Part shown: positions 37,101-49,800 of the stretch, one piece after another
Position numbering within the stretch: position 1 is the first letter of the stretch
Layout of the letters: each line of letters begins with the position of its first letter
Origin: Papilionanthe hookeriana x Papilionanthe teres
Lineage: Eukaryota; Streptophyta; Magnoliopsida; Asparagales; Orchidaceae
Assembly: GCA_022702705.1 (NCBI GenBank)
Contig: CM040428.1
Location: forward strand, 53,313,198-53,377,197
DNA: 64,000 nucleotides
Direction of reading: 5' to 3'
Notes under the pieces: model-generated
Database searches by the model: none
What the model saw: the letters and a program-made list of their open reading frames with translations, nothing else
Told to the model about the DNA's origin: nothing
Position numbers and translations under genes: made by a program

Positions 37101-40100
37101 AATACTCTAAAAGTTCAAATGCTAAACATAAGAGAACTTCTAAGCTTCAAGAATCTTAGCTTATTATCTAAAATGCAAAATAATGCCTCAAGTAAGCTTT
37201 ACAAAAGGAGATATAAGGTGGCTAGATGAGAAACTATGGGCAAGAGATGCTTAGGGAGGAAGACGAGGCTTAAATTTTATAAGTAGGAATTGAAAGAATG
37301 CTAGAATTGTAAGGAGCTAAGTTACTTCAATGGTAGAGTTTTTGGAAGCCATATGAATGCACAACTCTGGATGGAATGTTGTTTAGAATGCTTTTCAAAA
37401 ATATCATATTAAGTAGTGAGCATATAGCCAATAACAACTCTCGTTAAATGAGACCTAATATATCTAGGATGTTCTTGAACATTGAGAATGTGTAGCAGCT
37501 GAGATATAATAAAAATATTGGCTTATTGGGGTATCAGATAACACGTTAGATGAGCTTAAGTTGATTTTTCTTAGCTGACTAGGTTTGGATCAACTTTGAT
37601 GGTAAGGTTAGCTGTCTCCTGTAAGTTTACTAAGTGACCAATTTGGTTCAAACTAGAATGCAGTAGACTAACCCTATCTCACGCGAGTTTGCCTGCCTTT
37701 TGCCAAACCAGTCAATCTAATGCTAGTAATTTCTGAGCTAATAACCCATTTCACTTGAACTATTTAGTGTAATGTGTCTGTTTATTCGCATTGGACTAAA
37801 ATGATTGTTTCAAGTTTAAAAATAACCACGGTCATTCTCTAAGGATATCTAATGGTTTATTTGATTAGATATAAGTAGCGCATGTGCCTTTAAAAATTTC
37901 ATGAAATGTTTAGTATAAAAATTTAGATAATTTATTCGTGTTTACATTTTAGTCCTTTTAATAGAAGTATAAACAGTTGCACACACTATTATAAATTTCA
38001 TCTATGACTTAGTCATCATCTTTTTGTCTTAAAAGCATATTTGCATCACTTGAGCTTTCCTTGAGAGAATTTAGCTAACATATTTGAAGACACATGGGTA
38101 GGTCCACTTATAAAATATTTGTACTCGTCAAAATAATAGGCATTTTTAAAATGAATGATGAGAATTCATGAGATAGATTTGTTTTTAAAAAGGAAAATTT
38201 CATTATCTCAACTTGGATTTAATGTTTTTGCATTTTTATTTCTTTGTTGGTGTAGAAACTCAATGTACTCGAGTTTGATGATTCTGCTAGGGTCAGTTAG
38301 GTTAACCATGGTCAATCTCACCTGTTGGATCAGCTCCATTACCCATATGCTTGACTTGATTAAGTTGGGTTTCTAGGTAGGTTTGGATAGATTCCTAGGG
38401 TTAACCAAGTCAATAAATTTTGGTCTAGTATATGGTTTTGCAATTAGGCATTGTCTAGTTCATGGATTTCAAGGCTAACCAAGGTTAAGTCCAATTCTAG
38501 TTTAGGGTGCAGAGTGATTTAGGTTCAATCTAATCTATGAGTTTTGAGCTTGAGTTAGATTCAATCTTGTTCAACATATTGTTTTTGAAGTTAACCAAAA
38601 CTTTACTAAGATTAAGGTAAAATCATCAAGAGCGCTGTTGTAACAGGCTTGAATGATTGAATTTCTTTGCAGTTTTTCCTCTTCTCAATTTTTTGATAAA
38701 CTATCATTATCATTAAGATGAACAATTACTTTTCATCTATTGAATAGGAGCTCTGCTATTAGTTCTTAAAATGAACAGCTACCTTTCATGAATTACTTTC
38801 CATCTATTGTATAATAAATATGCTATTAGTTCTTAATATCATTTTATAATTATTTTTTTTTATCATGGATTTAACTCAATTTGTTATATCACTCTTTCTT
38901 TTTATTCATATTGTTGTCATTTTATACTCACGTGGTCCTCTTAGATAGGACCTTTACAATTCTTATATTATTTGTCAAGTAAATATTAGTTTCAATTATT
39001 CTGTTCATCTTAAAAATTGTATTGTTGTTTTTTATTATAGTCTTTCAACCTAAAAATTTATTGATTGAGGATACCTTATAAAAATAAAATTTCAGTCATT
39101 TCTGAGAGGTAGATTCTTACAAAATGGAAGGCCCCAAGAGCATGAGAGACCACCCTCCGTGGCAGCAAGAGAACTAGGTCACCTAAGACAACGTCACTCC
39201 GTTTCTGGATTAAGGTACATTTTCTTACTTAAGCATTGGTGATTGTGGTATAACCTCATTTTATGTGTTGTTTGGTTTGAAAACTTGTTGGACCTTTGAA
39301 TCCAAAAGTTACACTTCAACTTTATTCTCAAAGCATTTAATATTTTCTCGTGTAGCAACAAGGTGTAATGCATGAAACCTCACATTCCATGTATATTATG
39401 AACTATACTGCCATATGGTTTCTTTTGGATTTGTAGTACAAGCGTCTATGTTTTCTTGTCTTTTTTATTGCCCTCAAGTATGCCATGATTTATTTTTTCC
39501 CCTTTTTAATTCGTTTAATGCCAGGTTTTCTAATTCTTTTTAGTAAGTGTAAAGAATGGCCCTCAAAATTATGTTTTTATTCAAATAAATGAGATAGGGA
39601 GGTTTCCTAATTCCGATATGGAGCCAAAGATGGAAACGTAAACATGAAAAAATTATATAAGATTTCTATGGATTTACTTTGTCGTAAGATATGGTATGGG
39701 TTTGGTCAAATTACAATAAATTAATAATAATAAATAAGAAAAAAAAATAAAAAATAAAATAAAAATCAACAATGTTCTGATATTTTTGTTGGCATATCAT
39801 TTATTAATATTAACCTTGTCTTGGATATAAGATTATGATATTTGTGGGATTGGTGGCAGGAGCATCAGTGGGCTGTGGTGGAGGAATTAGTGTTTTGTAA
39901 CTGAGGGGCTCGTAGATGGTTGACTCTAGGTTTTTGGTTTTTTTTTTATTCAAATTTTCGATCGCGGTTGGTTATGAGGTGTCAGAAGTAAGAATATTAG
40001 GATTAGATTCTAATATGACACCGTTGCTGAGATATCTGTTGAAGGATTCATTTTGTAGTGGATTCGAGTTTAATTTAGGGAAATGGTACACAATCTTTCT

Positions 40101-43100
40101 CTTGAGAGAGAGAAAATGTACAGAACCCTGACGGACAATAGGGAGAGAGAGAGTGAACACATCCTAAAAGGATGGATCCTTGGTCAGTCTAGGGAGGGCA
40201 GAACATAATGTCTAAGCAATTATTTTTCATTCAGCTTTAATTGCCTTCTTTTACAAGGGGACATATATAGAGAGTGAAATAAGGAGGGTTTTCATCATAT
40301 GTCAAAAGCCTCTTTCTATATCCAAAGAATACTAAATGGTATAAAAATACAATCATAAAAAAACTTGAATACAACTGACATTGCCCAAACATAAATTGTA
40401 AGTATAAATTCTCTAGTCAAATTATTGAAGGGCCAAGCCAGAAGCTTGGTCTTATATCATTGTAGATGGGTTTGTTTGTAACTGCATCTTTTATGTGGAA
40501 TCCATTGATGGAGATGGAAGCTGATGGATTTATATATAACAAGTTCGAGGATAGCTTTCAAAAGGATCAATGGCCTTAGTGGGACTGTGGGTAGAGCGAG
40601 CACAGCTCAATGGGAGGAGGAGAAATCCTTGGCTCGCCAAGGGAGATGAGAGTTGCATTCTAGTGCTAGTGTTTTTTATTCAATTTCAGTTGATTTTCTT
40701 CATGCACAAGTGGTCCTAATATGGAGTGATAGGAGGAAGTTTTAGAACATGTTTGAAACCTCCTCATGCTTTCATACAGGGCCAAATGTGATAAAATATG
40801 ATTGAAATTTAAATAATCATAGACCTAAATAAATTGTTCATTTAAATGATTAAAGAACCGTGTTTGAAAATTGATTGAATATTATTTTGGATGGATCTAT
40901 TTATAATTATATTATTTGTAACACATCACTACCTTTGTCAAGTAAGTTTAAAGAGGCAGCAGGTGGCTTAATTTGAATCCATTTGATAGTATTGAGCGTG
41001 CAATAAAGCAAGAGGGAAAAAAAAAGCAGCGTAACAAAAATAGTTTGATCCTTAGTCTAAACATTTATTCCTTCTAACATGCCAAGGCTTGGTAAAGGAG
41101 AAGGTTACCGTGATAACTCACACAAGCTCAAATATATAGTATTAATAAGTTTGGTTAGAAGGTAATGCGTTGAGGAGTATATATAAAGAGGAAGAACAAT
41201 AAAATTTTGAAGAATTTGGTGAGGAAGGGGATGAAAACGATTTTTAAAAGGGATTTGAACTCTTGCTATATCTTTGATAAAATAAGGGCAAGTCCACTTG
41301 AGTTGCTACTCATTGGCAAGAGGTATGATTATAGAGAGAACGAGTAGAAGATGGGGTTAAGGAGGACTACAGGATCGGGGAAGTAGATAAGGCTAACTTA
41401 TCTGGCATTAGAAATAAAAACCAGTACTAGAATTGAATTTCTTTCTGCAACCTACACATTTTCATTTATATATTTTTCTAAGGTGCTTGTTTAGAAGGAG
41501 CATGCTTATCGATCCATCAATCAAGTTAAGGCTTGCTTAAGCTTGAGCTCAATTGCCTTGATTCTGCTCTTTGTTAGCTCGATAACAAGCTATAGTCTAG
41601 TTGCTTCGCATAAGTTAGGCTCAACACGATTATTTATGTTGCAATATGTCTTTTCTATTATGCATTTAGTATTTCTTTTTAAAATTTTAAAAACAAAACG
41701 ATTTACATTCTAATTAATATTATGAGATGTTTTTTTTTATATGATAGATTCCATGGCTTAAGATACCAAAATTAGGAACTCAAGTGTTTTGAATTGGTGA
41801 GTTGAGGCAGAAGCCTTGACTTGGATTGAGGCGCGAGCCTCAAAATTGAGGAGAAAAACTTATAAATTTAAAAGTAATTCATAAATAGAAACTAATTTAT
41901 GAATATACATAAATTATAAATATATTGATTTTGTTTATTATCATAATTATATAAACCACAAATCTCAATCTTAAATTTTTGTATAAAAGAAAAGTTTATA
42001 ATAAAATTCAAGCTAAGCATTAACTTGAAATTTAAATATACCTTGAAGATAACTATCTAGAGTGGCTATATCCTTGCTCTCTTCCTATATATAATGAATT
42101 TATCATTGATTTTATTTCATGGGCATTTTTCAAAGTATTTTTACACATTTTATTTTATTCTTTTTACTCCCAATTTCTCATTAACATTAGAATCATCATA
42201 ATTTAAAATAAAAAAATAAATTAATAACAAAGTCAAATCATCATACTTAAATATCTTTTGATCTTTTTGAGGCGTTATATCAGATGTTTTAGATAGAAGT
42301 ATGATATAATAAATATTAATAATATAATATAATATAATATATTTTTATATATTTTAATTGAAGTGTCACCTTGTAAGCCTCTTTGGTGACAGTGAGGCTT
42401 ACACTTGAGGATCTTTTTGTGCGCCTCAGTTCGAGGCTCCCCTGAGCAGTGCGCCTATTGTCGTTTAAAAAAGGATGATTAATTTGATATTTTGGAGTGG
42501 GCTGCAATCGAGCTTAAGCTTCAGTGAGTTTAACATATCCTGGCTTACTTTTTGCCTAATTAGAGGTACATTTGTGTTATATTATGGTTGAACTCCTTAG
42601 TTTAGCTTTTACTTCTGATGATTGTAGATTTCAACATTTGAACTTTTTAAAAATATTCATACATAAAGAAATAAATAGAAAAAAAATTATAACTTATTTT
42701 TCTTGAAGCATACAACAATTAAGTATGACACACAAAAACTATTATATTTTAGTTTATTTTATTCTGTTAGCAGGAGTACAAATTGTACAAACATACTCTA
42801 TTTGTGCTCGACTTACTAAAAATAGTGTTCTAAATACTTATTCATGCTTTGCTAACTAATTGAATGATTGAATCGAATATGAATTTCTTAGTGACCCAAA
42901 CATGAAATTTGTGAACAAAATAAAATTAGATTTTATCTCTAGAACTTTGATTCAAATAAACATTATCTATAGAATTTTGATTCAATAGTTTGATGAGACA
43001 ACCTTTGATTTCATTACTAATTTTGATTTTAATATTTATTGCTGTCAAAATGAAAATTTCTCCTTTTAGGGAGGGGTTTCGCTTTGTGTTGGAGGATATT

Positions 43101-43778
43101 GTTCGGACTCAATCAAGTTTGCAAGCTGAAGGAAGGGCTAGCGGACTTCCTGTCTCTACTAACGATCAAAGGCATGATGGAGAACTGAATGATATGGTTG
43201 AGCTTGCCAGTCTTAATCAGGAACATTTGCAATCAGCAACTGAAAATTATGAAATTCATCAAACGTTAGAGATGCACTCAACAGAGGAGGTTGAAAGCAT
43301 TGGCACCACAGATCATATGGATTTACAGCCTTTCATGGCTGAAATTGATAACTGGAATGCACAGCCTGTGGCAGAGAACCAGCAGCAATCTGCTGAGCCT
43401 GAATTTACCTCTTGGCATAACAGAACTGGAGAAGAAGAATCTGATGGTAATTGGCATGATCAAATCAACCAGGAATGGCCAGCAGAAACACCAGAGGACG
43501 CAGATGGAGAAGGCCTTGTTCTAGAAGCACGTGAATGGCACGGGGATGATTCTCATGTGACTATCGAGAGCTGGGAAAATAGGCCTTCAGATCCTCCTAG
43601 AGAGCCGAGGCCTATTTCTTCAAGACGGGTAAACAGGTTCCTTCCCCTAGATGATGATAATGTGTACAGTATGGAGCTCAGGGAACTCTTAAGCAGGTAC
43701 ATTTTTTACAATTGAAGATTTATTTACATACCACTTAATTCCTATGTATTATTTTCATAGCTAACACCGATACTTCAA

Positions 43779-43859
<81 letters not shown>

Positions 43860-46800
43860 CCTTCCCTATGCATGAAAATGTGCATTTCATTTTTTTTAAA
43901 TTAAAATGGTCGTATTTTTTATGTGATTTGAAAGATTTGGATGGTAAAAATGTAAAGATTAAAGTTTAGGTGTTAGATATGTAAATGCATAGGAATTGGG
44001 TGGTATGTATGTAAATGCCCCTTTTAAAAACTGATGCTGTCAGCTTTTGCTTTTATGTTTGTCGTAACCTAACTGATTATAGTTGTATGGCAGGAGAAGT
44101 GTTTCTACTCTTCTTCGCAGCAGGTTTCGAGAAAATTTAGATCAACTAATTCAATCTTATGTTCAGCGGCAAGGTCATAGTACTCTTGAGCAGAGACCCC
44201 TGTCTACCCCTCCTTTACCAGAGAGAGACCAGGGACACCAAAGAGATGCTACTAATCAGGTACCACTTGACTCTGTTGGTAGACCTCCAATTGTGCTTCA
44301 ATCTCCGCCAGGGCCACCCTCACAACAAATGTGGAACCCAGGGCTGCATTATAACAATTGGAATCGACATGGCATGCACCGATCGGAAATCGTGAGCTAT
44401 TTCTTCTTCACCTTTTTTGTTTTTGAGGATTTACATAAATTCCACTTAATTCTTATAAATTTACATATCTAACATCTAAATTTAAATTTTTGCTTACATG
44501 CCACCTTACCGATGCATGAAAAGGGATATTTTACTTTTTTAAAAGTTTAAATAGTGGTATTTTTGATGTGATTAGAAAGATTTGGGTGATATAAATGCAT
44601 AAAGTATAGTTTAGGTGTTAGATATATAAATTCATAGGAGTTGGGTGGCATGCATGTAAATTTCATATGAGGTTTCTTATTTACTATATCATCTTTTCAT
44701 GTTAGAAAGCTTTATCTGTTATGTTTTACATTAACTTTTTAGTGTCATCTATATGATGCACCGACCCCTTGCATGGGGGAAAAATTTGCGTACGCAAGAC
44801 TTACGCAGAATTGAGTACGTAATATGTTACAATGAGGTTACAGTGAGGTTATTGGGAGGGTACAATGAAGTTATTGGGAGGTTATTTTTTAATAACCTCA
44901 CTGTAATGCGGAAGGTTAATAGGGGTTACAATGATGTTATTAAAAAATAACATCCCAATAACTTCACTGTACCCTCCCAATAACCTCACTGTAACCTCAT
45001 TGTACGCGATTCTGCGTACGTCTTACGTACGCAAAATTTTTCCCTTGTATGGAGAGCGCCAGTATTTGTTGTGTTTATTTCTAGGATCTAAAAAGCTTAT
45101 AGTTATGTTTTGTAATTTAGATATATTATCATTTGATTTTTTTTCCCTTCATTCTTTGTGTTTTATTATATATAGATTTACATACATGCCACTCAATTCC
45201 CATGTATTTACATATATATTGCCTAAAGTTCAATTTTTATATACATGCCACCTTACATATGCATGAAAAAGGTGTATATCACTTTTAAAAGGTTAAAATT
45301 GTGGTAGTTTTTATGTGATATATAAGATTTAGGTGGTATAAATGCAAAAGGTTAAGTTTGGGTATTAGATATGTAAATGCATTTGAATCAAGTGTTAATA
45401 ATATTAGGGGAGGAACCAATATTATCTTTTAGGGTGGGCAAAATCACACAGTGTCTAATTTTTTTCAAGTATTGGGGCATATATCGAGGGTGAGGGTGTG
45501 TGCAATTGCCTATCATGGGCATAACCTGATTTTACCCCTTGGTGGTATGTATGTTTTATATGACTTGGCGTGAAAGTTGAATTTTTTAGTGTAATCCCAT
45601 AGTCATTTTCTAATTATTTTCACATGGATTATATTTCTAGTCATATACTATTACTCATTATGTTTGGCGCTTAAATATTTTTGATGCAAAAGGTTAAGTT
45701 TGGGTATTAGATATGTAAATGCATTTGAATCAAGTGTTAATAATATTAGGGGAGGAACCAATATTATTTTTTAGGGTGGGCAAAATCACAAAGTGTCTAT
45801 TTTTTTTCAAGTATTGGGGCATATATCGAGGGTGAGGGTGTGTGCAATTGCCTACCATGGGCATAACCTGATTTTACCCCTTGGTGGTATGTATGTTTTA
45901 TATGACTTGGCGTGAAAGTTGAATTTTTTAGTGTAATCCCATAGTCATTTTCTAATTATTTTCACATGGATTATATTTCTAGTCATATACTATTACTCAT
46001 TATGTTTGGCGCTTAAATATTTTTGAACTGGTTCAGGAATGGGATGCTATTAATGATTTGAAGGCTAACGTGGCTAGGCTTCAGCAAGGGATGAGCCGTA
46101 TGCAGAGAATGCTTGAGGCTTGCATGGATATGCAACTAGAATTGCAAAGATCAGTTAGGCAAGAAATTTCTGCTGCTCTGAATCGCGGTCAAGGTAAGTT
46201 TCAGATTATCTTCAAACTTAATGCTTTTACATTTAAAATGTTGAAAGGTCAGTGCTGCTATCGGGAAATTGTAATTTTGTTACTTATTTAGCTTTTATAG
46301 ATTACCATCATAAAAAAGACTTGATCATGATCCTTTCATGCCCCTGTTTAATTTTTTTTAAAAAAAAGAGGAAAATTTACATACATAGCACACAGTTCAT
46401 ATGTTTACGTATCTAACACCTAAACTTAAATTTTTATTTTCTATACAGGGAAAGTTTTATTTCACTTTTTAAAATTAAAAATAGTGGTATATCTGATGTA
46501 ATATGAAAGATTTGGGTGATGTAAATATAAGGTGTTAGGTATGTATATAAATAAGAACGCTGTGGTATGTATGTAAATGCCCCCATGAAAAAAAATAAAT
46601 GTAAACTGCTTCATGTCGTTAGGTGAGCACGGACTGTGTGCATTGTACCTAACCTATAAAGCATTTGTGCTTCGTGCATTTTCTTGGTATTTGTGTCTGT
46701 ATAAACACACAAACTAGATTGCATGTCCTCTTTTACTGTCTGAATATAATAATGAAATATTGTGTAAATGGCTGGGTTAAAAGATTGATAATATTTTGGG

Positions 46801-49800
46801 TCATTTACATACATACCGTCCAATTCCTATATATTTACATATCTAGCACTTGAACTTTATTTCTTACACTGCCCAATTCTTTCATAGCAAATAAACAATA
46901 CCACCATCTTACCTTTTAAAAAGTGATTTGCAGCTTTCCATGTATAGATAGGTATCAGATGTATAAATAGACAGGAATTAAGTGCTATGTATGAAAACTT
47001 TAGATTTAAAACACGGACTATGCAATGTTCTCTCTACGCCATTAATCCACTTTCAGATATATATTGAATTTTCCTCACTTTTTAAAGTTTAGTTTTACTC
47101 GCTTGTGCTTTCATGCATGTTGGATTGTTGTTTTCCAAGACTTGCATAATGAAATTACCTAATTTACTACATGATTATGATCCATTGATGTGGGACATCA
47201 AAATGTCCAGGTTTTCTAAAGTAGATCTAATATTTGATGTCAAAAAATAATACACAACATGTTAAATATTTGTAGGACATCAGCTATTACCCGAAACAGC
47301 AATTGGCTACATTGAATGCGAATAATGTTGAAATCCAGTTCTGAAAAACAACATATGCTACATATAGTTTTGAGGTTTCATGCAACTGAGAGAAATTCAT
47401 TTTATTAAAAATTATAACTACTAAACACATTCTCTTTTGAAAATTGAAACTAATAATGGAAAATATCAAGATATGAATTAAACCGCATACTTTTAAGGAG
47501 GGGACTTTTATAGTGTTCTTCAAGTTTCTCACTTGATTGAAGTCAAAATAAATTACTAATAGATGAAGAGTATGTGTAATGTGTCTTCATTTTCACAATG
47601 TGAGTTTTCTTTGTGCCAAACATGAGCCTATTTCATGCATTGGAAAGGTATTCGAATTGTAACAAATATAACTAAACTAAGTCGCACTTTCAAGCAAGAA
47701 TGAAAAAGACTGGAGTTGAAAAAAATATTAAAAAAAAAGGAAAAGTAGATTAAAATTGATCAAAATGTCAAGTTTGGCTTCAGTATTAGATGGCAACCTC
47801 TCCTAAAATTCCTTAAGTCTCATTTTTGGTTAAATATTAAAAAAAAAAAAGGCCAACTTGAAATAGATGAAGATGATTCTCCGCATCTACAATAATAATC
47901 TAATTCATGCCATAATCTATCCTAAATAATTCAGAATTTCCATAAAGCTGCTGTTAACAAATTACTAATAAACTGTTAATAAACTGCTGGATAAATCCTG
48001 TCTTACTGAATTACATATCAGAATATTTTCTTATACAATAGTGAATTCTAAATGGATTTAAAATAACTGAAATTTTCATGCACTGTTTTATATACCATAT
48101 GCTTATTTTTGGGGAAATTAATTTAATGGCATTAAGGAGGTTAGATGATTTTGATTCTGATTTGGATCTTGCACTAAAAGGTCATAACATCAAAATATGA
48201 TTGTGTGGTGAATGGTGGTTACACATAATTCTCATATGTTTTTATATGTTTTCTCTTCATTGGACGATGACAACTATCCTCTTAATTATTCTAGACTTCA
48301 TATTTGTCAACACCATTGATTGTGAGTCATGAAATAAAAAATAACTTTTCGATCAAATTCATTAATCTTTCGTGAATTTAATGATTTATAAAACATGCGA
48401 ATAAATGATCGAGTGGGGTGACATCAAAGCCTTCAGAAAAGACTAATTTTTCCCAATAATTTCAGCAGTAAAAAACTTTCAATTTATGTTTAGATATCAT
48501 CTACATTACATCTTTTAATTCAGAGCAGGTTGTGTCTTAACACTTTGGAATCATGACTTCCCGTGCATTTGGGAGTAGGGTTGTAAACAAGCCAAGCTTG
48601 AGCAAGCTCAGGTTAGCTCGTGTTTGAAATTGTTGTTAAGTAGTGTTTTCGTGCTTGACTCAATTTACATACTTTTGTTTGTGTTTGGCTCGAAATTGGC
48701 TCTTTTAAATTAATTTGAAAATATATATAGGGTGTTGGATTCGAATTTGCACAACTAATATGCAATAAAAAACACATAATCACTTGACTACATGATCTGT
48801 ATTTATTCAAATTTAGATATAAATATATATAATATATTATTATATAAATAATATATATAATTTCTTTATTTTGAGCTACATTTAGGCTCGCTTAATGAAG
48901 GATTCAAACACAAGTTACTTAACGAGCTAAACACGTGCTGTTTGCAAATAACGGGCATTTTTGACATCCCTTAGTTATGAGTTATCCATTGAGAATTTTT
49001 CGATGCATTCAATTGATACCAATCGTTATTAAATTTTGCTGCTAATTTTAACAATGCTCGAGTGATTTAATGGTTGTGATCTAACAATTGATGACCATCA
49101 AATTGAAATCTAATTTTGTGGTGGTTAGGACAATGTTAATTATCCTTCCAATTATACTCGTACATCTATTCTTGTATATAATCTTCAAACTCAATTTAAC
49201 ATATGTTAATTATGATCTACAATATGAGAATTATATGGACAATGAGTTTTCATTAATTTATGTGATGATTCAGGTGAGTTTTCATTAATTTATGTGATGA
49301 TTCAGGGTTTCTTTTGGGAGATTGTATTATAGAATGTTGTATGGAAAAAATTGTGATAATATTCCGTTGGTTTGCCCCAAATTATTTGCAGGAACAAGTG
49401 AGGATGCAGCAGACGAGAGCTCTAAATTCAGCCTTGTTAGAAAAGGAACTTGCTGTGTCTGCTGTGATAATCACATCGATTCCCTCCTCTACAGGTCTCT
49501 CTCTCCTTGACTCAATTTAATCAAAAAATTTAAGGGAAATTTACATACACGCCACACTTATAACACCCATGCATGAAAATGCAGTGGTGATGATATTTTT
49601 GACGTGATGTTACGTATAGGTGTGAACGAACTAAGCAGAGTTAGTGTTCGTGTTTGAAATGTTTGAACACATCATTGTTCGTGTTTGGTTCGTTTAACAA
49701 ACCGAACGGAAAAAAAAAATTTCGTGTTCGTCTCGTTTACTTATAGAACGAATCAAACACGAACTTCCTCGCGAACCGAATACGAACTGTTCGGGAACAA

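Noticed and set aside
42990..43069. Start of an independent gene at 42990 (ATG before RING exon 3)
   Set aside because: The segment before 43070 is intron ending in TTTTAG; exon 3 is needed to continue exon 2 in frame.
49088..49288. 66-codon hydrophobic frame as a small membrane protein gene
   Set aside because: AT-rich intron 5 sequence with a 29-base local duplication (GTGAGTTTTCATTAATTTAT-type words); no support.
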